Source: Verrucomicrobiota bacterium
GTDB taxonomy: Bacteria > Verrucomicrobiota > Verrucomicrobiia > Opitutales > Opitutaceae
DNA: 55,952 nucleotides
Direction of reading: 5' to 3'
NCBI GenBank assembly: GCA_025352985.1
Contig: JANXRL010000016.1
Span: 1 to 55,952, forward strand
Both the position numbers and the translations under genes were made by a program. Of the stretch, positions 30,601 through 39,443 are shown one piece after another (position 1 is the stretch's first letter; every line of letters begins with the position of its first letter). The notes below the pieces were generated by a model that worked only from the letters and a program-made list of their open reading frames with translations, made no database searches and had not been told where the DNA came from.

Positions 30601-30884
30601 GGCTGAACGACAAGAACCAGTTCATCGTCACTGCTCCGGCCTCGAACTCGAATAACTTCAACGCCAAGGCCCGCACCTTCAACGGTTCGATCACCTCGGC
30701 CACCGGTCAGTTCACCGGAGTCTTCACGCTCCAGGATTCGCGACGAGTCCCGGTCACCGGTGTGCTGATGAAACAGCCCTCGGTCGTCTCCGGCTCCGTC
30801 ATCGGCGAAGGCTTCTTCATCATGCCTCCGCTCATCCGTGGCGGCGAAAGCGTTTCGGGCAAGGTCCAGATCCTCGCCCCGTAA
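27696..30884 (+). CDS. Large secreted Ig-like domain protein
   Basis: A 1062-residue exported protein. The signal peptide is about residues 1-27 (ALFMAIAAFSGIQARA). Residues 30-390 form a beta-rich domain without recognised family. An Ig-like domain follows at about 407-493 (TATFTVATSG, VSYQWRKDGVAIL, ATYDVVVTNASGS). Two putative He_PIG-type Ig domains lie at about 498-576 and 578-664 (PLPAGLSVNAATGTISGTP, PKDLVLDPATGIITGTP). The C-terminal 400 residues are beta-rich with repeats of the form TGxFTGxFTL. It is probably a cell-surface or extracellular adhesin-like protein. A palindromic site lies upstream and a strong terminator follows. Confidence 0.85.
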   Translation: MKYSTQASSALFMAIAAFSGIQARAADTDNMVSIAFDTGTEVATVSPHWAIRPNLTGFHFMAQDLGLTGGAANQFYSLKGSALPSGDITGFTYYVPGSGFGTDHQDISVKLTNIEANSTYSGLTSADPDLGTAYGSVRLYSIHHTTAGDYLTVIKTSSATASSVSDPKPMSGPGGTGTGYFGLTFSGDDLGSGANLFYYLRTDPSNQHTKFGSLPPALASVPSDLFDLGVNGAKALAYTTSAVTTRYGINQMYFLRLDPITGFTIFSTLDPVSGKASDMANLGSVYNSLTYVPGDVGFGSGQFYTTGTLNPTWQSISFAAIADHDTSSGSFTVNPAASSALPMTLTVVSGSVGAASISAPVGGVFTVTPTAPGLITLQASQAGQTAPIPYEANMLRQSFTITGTKLLAIDTQPTNQIAVTGTTATFTVATSGTSMVSYQWRKDGVAILGNASALTATLSLPNVQPADTATYDVVVTNASGSFSSDPVTLTVNASTIAFSSSPSASGIVGTPFSYAIVASQTPTTYTASPLPAGLSVNAATGTISGTPTTAGVVIAAVSAGNISGTAYSTLTITVIGSPHVPVQGPAGSIDLSNGAGALPPGTVYYAKGLPKDLVLDPATGIITGTPSAQPGTYRITYGTVTTDINGRKTYGPAHTLVFVVDPLPAMLSGGFETILEVPPVPGVPAGKVELLVNAKTGAFTGKLTYVTDAKVYAFKGTLALNATYDAGIASVKIVRGGTNSPYRLDLVLDTTLAANQAFIATLQQLDSSNVVTATLGQSSTGAQLAAYTTASPTPWRGNYTLVLDDPTTAPVDLGSNVIPEGTGYGMITIKAAGGLMVCKGQLGDGTVLTSSVAPSADGSYRWYVKPYKTGGSFAGWIQFVQLAPGAPYQVVGTADSELYWTKDAAPRDASYRAGFGPVLIAATVQPWTPPARGTTLSASLQLTDGLMASSFTSADLPGADIPLLPTGLGLNDKNQFIVTAPASNSNNFNAKARTFNGSITSATGQFTGVFTLQDSRRVPVTGVLMKQPSVVSGSVIGEGFFIMPPLIRGGESVSGKVQILAP

Positions 30885-30908
30885 TCCGCGTTCAGATCCG
30901 CATTATTC

Positions 30909-30943
30909 AAGGGATCCCCGATTTATTCGGGGGTCCCTTTTTT
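30909..30943 (+). terminator. Rho-independent terminator
   Basis: Stem AAGGGATCCCCGA paired with TTCGGGGGTCCCTT around a TTTA loop, followed by a run of T. It lies 25 bp after the secreted protein stop. Confidence 0.9.
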
Positions 30944-30979
30944 CTGCCCGCTCCTCTCTCCCAACCCGCACGCCTGCGC

Positions 30980-32353
30980 ATGAACTCCCCCCATCCCAAA
31001 CCCGCACGATCCTCCGCTCCGGCATTGCTGGCCGCCGTATTTCTCGTATGCGGTGTGCTCACGGCGACCGCTTCCTCCGACGCGTTCACCTTGCTCGTGA
31101 AACGCCTGTCAGCGGAGAAACCAGACTTCGCCGCCCGTCAGCAGGCTTTGCTCGCCGAGCGCTACGAGCTCATCGACCTCGCGGCTCCGGGCGTCGTCAT
31201 GTCCGCCGGCAAACCCGTGCAGGCCGGCGTGCGCGTCAAACTACCCGCCGGCGTCACATGGGATCAACTCGCCTCCCTCTCCTCATCAGAGATCAAGGCG
31301 CGAAGCCTCTGGCCCGCCGGTTTCTATCCTCTGCCGCATCCGCACCACGAGGTGGGTGGCATGGTTTTCCCGCAGCCTCTCATTGACGAAACCAAACGCC
31401 AGACCGGGCGCGACCTCACGCGTTTCGATCTCGATTTCGATCTGCCTCAACATCTCCTGCCCGAATTTCCCGCGCCCATCTATCTCACCACGCGGCCCGA
31501 CCTCGGCGACGTCTCCCAAGGCAAGCTCGTCACGCTGGACAACTACTACGAGTTGTTCGCCGCCATCCTGAACCCGAAGCAAATCGAAGGCCTGCGCCTG
31601 CTCGTGACGCCGGTCCCCCAGCAGCAGTTCAACGCCATCGAGGATCGCCGCAGCCGCAAGCCCAGCCTCGGTGTCGCCTGCTTCGACTGCCACTCCAACG
31701 GCCACACCAACGCCGCCACCCACACCGTGGGTGACATCCGCCCGAACGAACACCGCCACCGCATCGACACGACCACGTTGCGCGGCGTCAACATTCAGCG
31801 GCTCTTCGGCTCTCAACGAGCCATGAAGACCGTCGAGGACTTCACCGAATTCGAGCAGCGCGGCGCCTACTTCGACGGCGATCCCGTTCAGGCCCAGGCC
31901 AAGGGCGTGAACATCCTTGAGCGCGGGAGCCAGGTGCAGGCGATGGCGGAATTTCAGGAGCTCCTCGATTTCCCTCCCGCGCCCAAACTCGACGTCTTTG
32001 GCAAACTCGATACGTCCCTCGCCACGCCCGCCGAGATGCGCGGCCAGGCGCTATTTTCCAGCAAGGCCCGCTGCATCGAATGCCACGCGCCGCCCTATTG
32101 CACCGACAACTCGATGCACAACCTGCGCACCGAGCGTTTTTACGCCGAGAAAATGGTCAACGGCGTCCTCGCCAGTGCCGACGGCCCGATAAAAACCTTT
32201 CCGCTACGCGGCATCAAAGATTCCCCGCCCTACTTCCACGACGGCCGCCTGCTTACCCTCGATGACACCGTCGAGTTCTTCAACCTCGTGCTCGCAACCA
32301 GGCTCGACGCAGCCGAGAAACTGGATCTCGTCGCCTTCCTGCGCACGCTTTAA
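30980..32353 (+). CDS. Di-heme c-type cytochrome, peroxidase/MauG-like
   Basis: A 457-residue periplasmic protein with a signal peptide (ALLAAVFLVCGVLTATASS). Two heme-binding motifs are present: CFDCH near residue 233 and CIECH near 364. The C-terminal SPPYFHDGRLLTLDDTVEFFN stretch matches the terminal segment of bacterial di-heme cytochrome c peroxidases, where the His or Met near H-D-G ligates heme. The N-terminal 200 residues are unusual for that family. It may reduce peroxide or oxidise an unknown substrate. The first gene after it is a broken DUF2243 fragment. Confidence 0.8.
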   Translation: MNSPHPKPARSSAPALLAAVFLVCGVLTATASSDAFTLLVKRLSAEKPDFAARQQALLAERYELIDLAAPGVVMSAGKPVQAGVRVKLPAGVTWDQLASLSSSEIKARSLWPAGFYPLPHPHHEVGGMVFPQPLIDETKRQTGRDLTRFDLDFDLPQHLLPEFPAPIYLTTRPDLGDVSQGKLVTLDNYYELFAAILNPKQIEGLRLLVTPVPQQQFNAIEDRRSRKPSLGVACFDCHSNGHTNAATHTVGDIRPNEHRHRIDTTTLRGVNIQRLFGSQRAMKTVEDFTEFEQRGAYFDGDPVQAQAKGVNILERGSQVQAMAEFQELLDFPPAPKLDVFGKLDTSLATPAEMRGQALFSSKARCIECHAPPYCTDNSMHNLRTERFYAEKMVNGVLASADGPIKTFPLRGIKDSPPYFHDGRLLTLDDTVEFFNLVLATRLDAAEKLDLVAFLRTL

Positions 32354-32368
32354 TTCGCCCGAAAACTC

Positions 32369-32494
32369 ATGTCCCTGTCTCCCCTTTGTCGCGCCGGCCC
32401 AGTCCTGGGCCTGGGACTCGGCGGGCTCTTCGACGGTATCATGCTGCACCAGATTCTCGGCTGGCATCACTTGGTCGGCACCACCGATACGTGA
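32369..32494 (+). pseudogene. 5' fragment of a DUF2243 membrane protein gene
   Basis: Forty-one codons from an ATG 15 bp after the cytochrome gene read MSLSPLCRAGPVLGLGLGGL, then FDGIMLHQILGWHH, the conserved first helix and histidine motif of DUF2243 proteins, which normally run to about 150 residues. Homology ends after HHLVG and a TGA follows at 32492. The remaining three helices are missing. At the same point, sequence of an unrelated minus-strand gene begins, so a deletion or insertion joined two genes. Confidence 0.7.
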
Positions 32495-33545
32495 CAGCCG
32501 GAGCTAAAAAGGAAAAATCTCCCGCCCCTTCAATGCTGTCGCCCATGGCGTAACCGAGGTTGGCCGGGGGAATGGTGAGCGAACCATTATTGTTTAACGC
32601 ACAAGGAAACGCGGGGCTTGTTCCCTGCTCCCAAGGCAAGGGGAACTGCGCGGGTAACGGCGTGCTATGCGCCCGCACATACATCCGACGAATGTTTTTC
32701 CGGTCCAGCCAAACGCCCGGGCCGTTGCCAATGCTCTCCCATGAATAGCCGTTTTTCTTGAGGAACACGATCTAGAGTTCGCCTTTGCCCTCGCTCACGC
32801 CCTCCAACAGCAGGCGGAGAGTAGGTTGGCTGGCACATAGGCGTCCAGCAGGCAGTATCTCGGGGCGGTTACACCCGTTCCGCCCGTCTGCGCCGCAGCA
32901 ATCGTGGCATTTTTAATATATCCCATACTGCCGTCCGGGTCGGCGGAGCGGAACAGCCGGATACCAGGCGTGCCGCTCGTAACGTTCACCCATTTCAGGC
33001 CAATGTATAAGTTACTATCGGCAGATTTAATACTGTCTTGCAGACCTCCGATCGTCATCCAGAGCCGGGCAAGATCTTCGCAATCGCGGGGGCTGTTGAT
33101 GACACGGTCAGCCGAATCGGGACGGCGCGGGGGCGCGGCGGAAAATATTCGGGGTCATTGTCGCTCCAAGCCACACTAGCAAATTCTTCGTCTTCGTCAT
33201 CATTGGACTAAAACCGATACGGTTTGGCGCTGGACGCGGCGTCGCTCGCATCCTCGGTTGATAGTTTGATTGTCCCATCACGGTCGGCATCGACCGCGAG
33301 TTCCATTGGCGTGAGCACGACCTTAAGGCTGTCCGACGTGATGCCGGGGACGGCCGTATCATCCGCCTGGCGGACTTCGAGGGTGACGGACACGAAGCCC
33401 GACGCGGCGGGCTTCGCGGACTCGGCGGCGAGCCCCACCGCATGCTCGCGCACCTGCGACCGGGTCGCCGCCTCAGGATAAGTGGCGTTTTCGTTCAGGA
33501 TGCCCTGGACCGGTTGGTTTTTTCCACAAGGAAAGCAGCCTATGC
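32495..33545 (-). pseudogene. Broken gene for a large secreted protein
   Basis: Reading the minus strand from about 33530, fragments join across frames into one protein-like sequence. They are NQPVQGILNENATYPEAATR, GFVSVTLEVRQADD, an EF-hand-like DADRDGTIKL, then KPYRF followed by TAG at the codon where related proteins would carry W. Next come NDDEDEEFASVAWSDNDPEYF, a frameshift near 33120, CEDLARLWMTIGGLQDSI, GLKWVNVTSGTPGIRLFRSADPDG, a further frame change near 32800, and GYSWESIGNGPGVWLDRKNI. The end runs into the DUF2243 fragment. The pattern K-P-Y-R-F-x-x-N-D-D-D is one I associate with large exported proteins of unknown function in this phylum. The gene has at least one nonsense codon, two frameshifts and a lost 3' end. 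Confidence 0.65.
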
Positions 33546-33564
33546 CTGTCCATCGTCGGGGCGT

Positions 33565-33581
33565 ATGGGGTATTGCCCGAA
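33565..33581 (-). promoter_or_regulatory. 7-3-7 palindrome, site B
   Basis: Minus strand TTCGGGC-AAT-ACCCCAT, about 35 bp before the broken secreted-protein gene and pointing at it. The right half is perfect; the left is degenerate. Confidence 0.45.
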
Positions 33582-33603
33582 AAAATGCGACGGCGGTGTT
33601 CGC

Positions 33604-34590
33604 TCAAGCCTCGGTTCGCGGAGTAAAGGTGGCGAGGACGGCCAGTTTTTCCCATAAGGCGCGTTCTTCTAGGGTGATGGCGACAGGTGTCTGAATCCGC
33701 ACCAAAGCGTATAGATCTCCTCGGGTGCCGTCCTCCTTCGTCATGCCCAGCCCGCGCAGGCGCAACTGGCGTCCGGCGGCGGTGCCGGCGGGGACCGTGA
33801 GCGAGGTGACGCCGTCGAGCGTGGGGATCTTCGCCTTCACCCCGAGCACCGCTTCCCAAGGCGCGAGATCGAGGTCATAATAAAGATCGGCGCCTTGCAC
33901 CTCGAAATCGGGATGCCGGGCAAAACGCACCCGCAGATAAATGTCCCCCGGCGGCCCGCCGCCCTGCCCCGCCCCGCCCTGCCCGGCGAGGCGGATGCGC
34001 TGCCCCTCGCTCATGCCTTTGGGAATGCGCACCTCGTAGGTGTTCGTGCGCGGCGCCTCGCCGTCCATCCCGGAGCGGCGCAGGCTCACCTTCCGCTTCG
34101 CACCGCGCAGAATCTCCTCCAGCGTGACGAGCAGATCGGCTTCGACGTCTCGCCCTTCCTCGGCAAACGCCGCTTCCCCTCCGCCCGCGCGGCCCGGCCC
34201 CGGTTGGCGCGAGCCAAACCCGTCGCGCCCGCCCGCGAAGAATGATTCGAAAAAATCGCTGAAGCCCGTGCTCCCGCCAAACTCGAAGCCCGCTCCGCCT
34301 TGGGCCGGCTGCGCGCTTCCCCGCTGGCCGCTTCCGCCGGGGGCCCGTCCCCTGCCGTCATCCTGCCAGTCGGGGCCGAGCTCATCGTAACGCTGGCGTT
34401 TCGCGGGATCGCCGAGCACTTCGTAGGCCTCGTTGATTTCCTTGAACTTCGCTTCGCCCTTCACCTTGTCCTTGGCGACGTCGGGATGGTGGATGCGCGC
34501 GAGCTTGCGGAAGGCCAGCTTGATCTCCTCCGCCGAGGCGGTGCGCGCCACGCCCAGCGTCACGTAGTAGTCCTGGAATTTTACCGCCAT
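33604..34590 (-). CDS. DnaJ-class co-chaperone, CbpA-like
   Basis: A 328-residue J-domain protein. Residues 1-70 form the J domain (YYVTLGVARTASAEEIKLAFRKLA, with H-P-D in IHHPDVAKD). Residues 75-140 are Gly/Phe-rich (GRDGFGSRQPGPGRAGGG). The C-terminal substrate-binding domains follow (VRIPKGMSEGQRIRLAGQG, GDIYLRVRFARHPDFEVQGADLYYDL). The four-cysteine zinc finger of DnaJ is absent, so this is the CbpA type. The ATG at 34590 begins the J domain. It stands 16 bp after the response regulator gene and probably shares its transcript, linking a stress chaperone to two-component signalling. Confidence 0.92.
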   Translation of the reverse strand: MAVKFQDYYVTLGVARTASAEEIKLAFRKLARIHHPDVAKDKVKGEAKFKEINEAYEVLGDPAKRQRYDELGPDWQDDGRGRAPGGSGQRGSAQPAQGGAGFEFGGSTGFSDFFESFFAGGRDGFGSRQPGPGRAGGGEAAFAEEGRDVEADLLVTLEEILRGAKRKVSLRRSGMDGEAPRTNTYEVRIPKGMSEGQRIRLAGQGGAGQGGGPPGDIYLRVRFARHPDFEVQGADLYYDLDLAPWEAVLGVKAKIPTLDGVTSLTVPAGTAAGRQLRLRGLGMTKEDGTRGDLYALVRIQTPVAITLEERALWEKLAVLATFTPRTEA

Positions 34591-34606
34591 GAGAGAAGTC
34601 GCCCGT

Positions 34607-34999
34607 TCATGCGCCGGTGGATTTGAGTTTTTCCCCCGCCAGCAGTTCATCGATCGCCGCCATGAGTTCCGCCGTGGAAAATGGCTTGATGAACACCTTC
34701 GCGGCGCCCAACACCTCGGAGGTCCGCAGGTAACTGGCCACGCGATTCCGCACCCCGCCCGAGATTGCGATTATTTTCACGGAAGGGCGTTCTTTTTTAA
34801 GTTCCGTCACCACTTCAATCCCCTCTTTCCCCGGCATGATGATGTCCGTGATCACAATATCGACGTTGGCCTGCGGGAACAGCTCCAGCCCTTCGATGCC
34901 GTTGCGCGCCTCGATCACCTCTTGCCCCAGATGCGTCAGCGTGAGGCTGAGCATGGTGCGGAAATCGTCGTCGTCATCGATGAGGAGAATGCGGGCCAT
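34607..34999 (-). CDS. Single-domain response regulator
   Basis: A 130-residue receiver with no output domain. Acidic pocket residues are in ILLIDDDDDF. The phospho-acceptor Asp is in DIVITDIIMPG, and the switch Lys in VFIKPFS. It starts 2 bp after the hybrid histidine kinase stop, so it is its likely partner or a phosphate relay intermediate. Confidence 0.92.
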   Translation of the reverse strand: MARILLIDDDDDFRTMLSLTLTHLGQEVIEARNGIEGLELFPQANVDIVITDIIMPGKEGIEVVTELKKERPSVKIIAISGGVRNRVASYLRTSEVLGAAKVFIKPFSTAELMAAIDELLAGEKLKSTGA

Positions 35000-35001
35000 G
35001 G

Positions 35002-37503
35002 TCAGTGGGAGGTTTTGGTTTCCAACACCGCATGCACGGCGGTCCCCAGCGAGTGGAGCGTCGCGGGCTTGAGCAGGAGCTGGCAGATGCCGGCGGCTTT
35101 GAGTTGTTCGGGGGGCTGCGCGGCGATGTAACCGGTCGTCAGGATGACGGGCAGCCCGGGACGGATCACCTGGAGTTGGGTCGCGAGCGCCAAGCCGGTC
35201 ATCCCGGGCATGGTCTGGTCCGTGAGCACGAGCGCAAAACGTTCCGGATCGGCGCGCACCCGGGCGATCACGTCCTCGGGCTTTGTCGTGATCTCGACCT
35301 CGTAGCCGAGCTCGTTGAGGGTCATCTGGGTCAGCTGGACGATCATGCTCTCGTCATCGACCACCAGAATCCGTTCGCCATGACCGTGGGGCGTTCGTTC
35401 GTTTGCGATGACCGGGGGCATTTGCCCGCAGGCTTTTTCGGGGAAATAGAGATGGAACACCGTGCCTTTGCCCGGCGTGCTGTGAACGGTGATCGCGCCT
35501 TCGTGTTTGTCCATGATGCCGTGGACCACCGCGAGGCCCAGGCCGGTGCCTTCGCCGACCGGCTTGGTGGTGAAAAAAGGCTCAAAGATACGCTGAACGG
35601 TCGCTTGGTCCATGCCGCAGCCGGTGTCGCTGACCGCTATGCGCGCATAGACGCCCGGGTGCAGCCGCGCGTGCCGGGCGGCGTGCGCCGCATCCACCAC
35701 GACTCTATCGAGGTTGACCTCAAGCCGGCCGGTGCGGTCTTTCATCGCATGCCAGGCATTGGTCCCGAGGTTCATCAGGACCTGGTGGATGTGGGTGGCG
35801 TCGGCGAGCACGGTGGGGGCATCCGGCGCGAGGGAAGAGGTGAACTCGATCGTGGTGGGAATCGTCGCCCGCAGCAGGGTGATGCATTCGGCCACGATGG
35901 GTCCGAGGGGGATCAGTTGGCGCGAAGTGGCCTGCTGGCGGCTGAAGGAGAGAATCTGCCGGACAAGAGCGGTGGCCCGCCCCGCCGCCTTCAACACGGC
36001 GTCGAGATGTTGCTTAACCCGGGAATTTTCACCCAACGCCATCAGCGAGAGCTCGGTGTAGCCGTTGATCGCCGCGAGGATGTTGTTGAAATCGTGCGCG
36101 ATGCCGCCCGCAAGGGTGCCGACCGCCTCCATTTTTTGCTTCTGCAGGACCTGCTCTTCCAGGAGTTTTCGGCTGGTGATGTCCTGGACGACCGCGATGA
36201 AAAAATCAGGCGTATCGCCCGCCGCCCACATGACCGAGACGGTGAGGTTTACCCAGATATCGGAACGGTCCTTCCGGATGTAACACTTTTCACGGGTGTA
36301 TTCGCGAATGGTTCCACTCCGCAGTTTCTCCGCCATGCCAATGTCATGATCGACATCCTCCGGGTGGGTGATGGCGGCAAACGTCATCCGTTCCAGCTCC
36401 GGCTCGCTGTAGCCCGTGATTTCGCAATAGCGCCGGTTGACCTGCACAAACTTCCTCGTCGCAACGTCGGCCAGCGCCACGCCCACGGCGGCCTGGTCGA
36501 ACAGCGCCTTGAATTGCCGCTTGCTCGCCAGCAGGGCCTCCATGCTCCTTTGGGCGGCTTGCTCCGCCAGTTTTGATTCTGAAATATCGTGGTGGGAAAT
36601 CACGACGCCGCGATGTTCTCCGCTGAGCCGCGCCACGCGAAGGCGAAACCACCGCGCTTCGGTGGGTGAGTCCCAGGGATATTCCAGGGTGAAATAAGCC
36701 TGCTTTCCGTCGAGGATGGCGCGGATGCCCGCTTCCGTCTGCACCACGCCGATATCGTGGCTGCGCATCACGCTCTGGTGACAGGCGGCCAGATAGTTTT
36801 CGCCCAGATAATCGGTCGCGGCGCCGTTTTTCCAGGCGAAGCGCCGCCACGCTTCGTTGACCGCGATGATCGTGCTCTTTTCGTCGAGGACGACCACGTG
36901 GGCCGTGAGCGAATTGAGCACGTCGGCGGTGAACGTCGCGTTGGCGATCAGCGCTTTCTCGGCCCGTTTCTGGCCGGTGATGTCGGTCATGACGGCGCGA
37001 CATTCCTCGCCGTCAGTGGTTGCGGTGCCCTCGAGGCGGACGATCAACTGCGGCTGGTCTTCCGTCGTCAGTGAAAGCTCGCAGGATTGCTTGATTCCCG
37101 ACTCGAAAACCCGCGCGAGGAATTCATTGAAGACCTTCCGATCGTCCGGTTCCACGAGCAACCCGAAGCGCCGTCCGACCAGCAGGGAGCGTTCGATGCC
37201 CGTGATTTTTGCTCCCGTGAGATTGACCAGACGGACGGTCCCGTCGGCGCCCAGATTGAAATAACCCACGGGTGCGAATTCGATAAGGTCCGTGTAGCGC
37301 TCCAGCGCGGCGGCGGCCAGGCTTTGGGCCGACCGGAGTTCCTGGTTTTGAAGCTCCAGCTCGATTTGATGAACCTCCAGCTCGTGCTGACGACGCCGGA
37401 AATCGGCCTCGGTTTGCGGCGGATGGGCCGAACCTTCCTTGGCCGGCGTTGCCTCCGCCGTGTGGCGCAGATCAGCGGGAGTGCTTTTGGCGGATGGTTT
37501 CAA
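35002..37503 (-). CDS. Hybrid sensor histidine kinase with three PAS domains
   Basis: An 833-residue soluble kinase with no membrane helix. A coiled coil at about residues 30-65 (RRQHELEVHQIELELQNQEL) leads into PAS domains at about 68-185, 190-320 and 330-450. The phospho-acceptor box is GGIAHDFNNILAAINGY near 475. The ATPase has N-box NLGTNAWHAM, G1 VSDTGCGMD and G2 GEGTGLGLAVVHG. The C-terminal receiver has LVVDDESM, the Asp in LTDQTMPG, and Lys in LLKPAT. Sensing is probably cytoplasmic. Downstream are a receiver and a CbpA-like chaperone. A 7-3-7 palindrome lies about 135 bp before its start. Confidence 0.93.
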   Translation of the reverse strand: MKPSAKSTPADLRHTAEATPAKEGSAHPPQTEADFRRRQHELEVHQIELELQNQELRSAQSLAAAALERYTDLIEFAPVGYFNLGADGTVRLVNLTGAKITGIERSLLVGRRFGLLVEPDDRKVFNEFLARVFESGIKQSCELSLTTEDQPQLIVRLEGTATTDGEECRAVMTDITGQKRAEKALIANATFTADVLNSLTAHVVVLDEKSTIIAVNEAWRRFAWKNGAATDYLGENYLAACHQSVMRSHDIGVVQTEAGIRAILDGKQAYFTLEYPWDSPTEARWFRLRVARLSGEHRGVVISHHDISESKLAEQAAQRSMEALLASKRQFKALFDQAAVGVALADVATRKFVQVNRRYCEITGYSEPELERMTFAAITHPEDVDHDIGMAEKLRSGTIREYTREKCYIRKDRSDIWVNLTVSVMWAAGDTPDFFIAVVQDITSRKLLEEQVLQKQKMEAVGTLAGGIAHDFNNILAAINGYTELSLMALGENSRVKQHLDAVLKAAGRATALVRQILSFSRQQATSRQLIPLGPIVAECITLLRATIPTTIEFTSSLAPDAPTVLADATHIHQVLMNLGTNAWHAMKDRTGRLEVNLDRVVVDAAHAARHARLHPGVYARIAVSDTGCGMDQATVQRIFEPFFTTKPVGEGTGLGLAVVHGIMDKHEGAITVHSTPGKGTVFHLYFPEKACGQMPPVIANERTPHGHGERILVVDDESMIVQLTQMTLNELGYEVEITTKPEDVIARVRADPERFALVLTDQTMPGMTGLALATQLQVIRPGLPVILTTGYIAAQPPEQLKAAGICQLLLKPATLHSLGTAVHAVLETKTSH

Positions 37504-37640
37504 TCAAGGCGGCTGGTTGTTCTGGCATTCTGCGCGCAGTCAGCAATGGGCGGGCGTCGCGGGTGTCGCTTACAATCACTCGAGTATCTGTGCGCATGCG
37601 TCGATGACGTGAATGATGCGCACGAAGGCCCGCGTCGGAC

Positions 37641-37657
37641 ATGGGGTTAAACCCTAC
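37641..37657 (-). promoter_or_regulatory. 7-3-7 palindrome, site C
   Basis: Minus strand GTAGGGT-TTA-ACCCCAT, an exact match to the consensus. It lies in the 237-bp gap between two divergent signalling genes, 138 bp from the hybrid kinase start and about 85 bp from the CheB/CheR-like gene. Confidence 0.6.
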
Positions 37658-37740
37658 CCAGGCCGGAGATTTCGCCGACGTCGGGAGCAGGCTCGACTCT
37701 TCGTATGTCGTTGGATTTTCTTAGGACGAAGCCGGATTCG

Positions 37741-39443
37741 ATGTTCTCCGAAAACGACTTCACCCTCCCTCTCCTTACTTTGGGAAAAATCATCTTCAGG
37801 AAAACCGCAGAAGCGCCGCCCTGCCACAGCCGCCGCCAAATCCGCGCCCGTCACGTTAACGAAAAGCAAGCCGGCCGCCGAGCGCACGTTTCTCATCGTC
37901 GGTATCGGCGCCTCCGCCGGAGGGCTGGAGGCGTTGACGCAGTTTCTTACACACACGCCGGCGGACAGCGGCATGGCCTTCGTGGTCATCCAGCATCTGG
38001 ACCCGACGCAGAAGGGCATGATGCCCGAGCTGCTTCAGCGCGCCATCAAGGAAAAAGCCGGCGTGGTCCTGGTGCAGGATCTGGCCACCGCCCAGTTCGA
38101 CTCCATGCCGCGCAGCGCGGTCGAGGCGGGGCTGGCGGACATCATCGGACCCGTGGACGAGCTGCCGGGTAAACTCATCGCCTACGGCCGCCATATCCCG
38201 CAGCTAACGAAATCCGAACAGCCCCTGGATGAAAAAATCCAGAGCGCGCTGGATAAAATCGTGATCCTGCTGCGCACCCGCACCGGCCACGATTTCACCC
38301 TGTATCGCCGGAGCACGCTGCACCGCCGCGTCGAACGCCGCATGGGCATCCACCAGCTGACCAAGATCGAAATCTACATCCACTACGTGCAGGAAAATCC
38401 CCACGAGCTGGGCATCCCCTTCAAGGAACTGCTGATCGGCGTGACCACGTTTTTCCGCGACCCGGCGGCCTGGCAGCAACTGGCGAAACTCGCGTTGCCT
38501 GCTCAGCTCGCCGCCCGGCCCGCGGGCGGCGTAGTGCGGGCGTGGGTGGCCGGTTGCTCGACAGGCGAGGAGGCCTACACGCTGGCCATGGGCGTCACCA
38601 TGCGCGGCATCAAGCTCGGCATCGATGCCGAAGCCCGCGCCGTGGACCTCACCATCGAAGCCCTCACAGAGCCCAAGGAATTGAGCGGGATGGTGCTGAT
38701 CATGTTTACCGACACGGTCGCCCCGGTCGAAACCCAGTCACCCGGCGCCCGCGGAAAAGCCTCCGGCAGCAACGCCGCGCGCCGGGAAATGGAGCAGGCC
38801 CTGCAACGTGCCCTCAAGGAGGTGCAAGCCGGCCGCGAGGAGATGCAGACCTCGCATGAAGAGCTCAAGTCGATGAACGAGGAACTCCAGTCCACCAACG
38901 AGGAACTCCAGATCGTCAACGCCGAGCTGCAAACCAAGCTCGACGAGCTTTCCGCCGCGAACAACGACATGAAAAACCTGATCAACAGCACGGACATCGC
39001 GACCGTGTTTCTGCACAACGAGCTGCGCGTGCGCCGGTTCACCCTGCAGGCGAAGACGATCATCAAGTTCACCCCCAGCGACGTGGGCCGGCCCATCACC
39101 GACCTCGCCTCCGATCTGCTCTATCCCGATCTCGTCACCGACGCGCACGAGGTGCTGCGGACGCTGGTGTTCTGTGAGCGGACGATCGCCACCCACGACA
39201 GGTCGCTGGTTCATGGTGCGCGTCATGCCCTACCGCACGATGGACAACCGGATCAACGGCGCGGTCATCACCTACTCGGACATCACCTCCGCCAAAAAAG
39301 TGGAGAACACCCTGCGCGAGAAAAACAGCGATCTCACCATCCACTCGGCGAAGAAGGGCCGCGCGTTGCGTCGCGCCGGCCAGCCTTCGCCCCTCAAAAC
39401 GATACGCAAAACGGCCGGCGCCGAAGGAAAACCCAAGTTATAA
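37741..39443 (+). pseudogene. Gutted CheB-CheR-PAS protein gene
   Basis: In order, the sequence encodes a CheB-like start (VGIGASAGGLEALTQFL, FVVIQHLDP), a jump from MMPELLQR straight to AIKEKAGVVLVQD, and the CheB end (FDSMPRSAVEAGLAD). Next is a CheR N-terminal part (LYRRSTLHRRVERRMG) with the SAM loop WVAGCSTGEEAYTLAMG. It then jumps to VDLTIEALTEPKELSGM, followed by a coiled coil of MNEELQSTNEELQ type and a PAS domain. Both jumps keep the frame but remove catalytic cores: the CheB aspartate region and most of the CheR methyltransferase fold. A one-base insertion near 39201 then shifts the frame inside the PAS domain (continuing GRWFMVRVMPYRTMDNRI). The start is uncertain, as no ATG lies in the frame of the CheB part. 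Confidence 0.7.

Noticed and set aside
35005-36576. 523-codon plus-strand open frame opposite the hybrid kinase
   Set aside because: Shadow frame; the minus strand carries complete kinase and receiver motifs.
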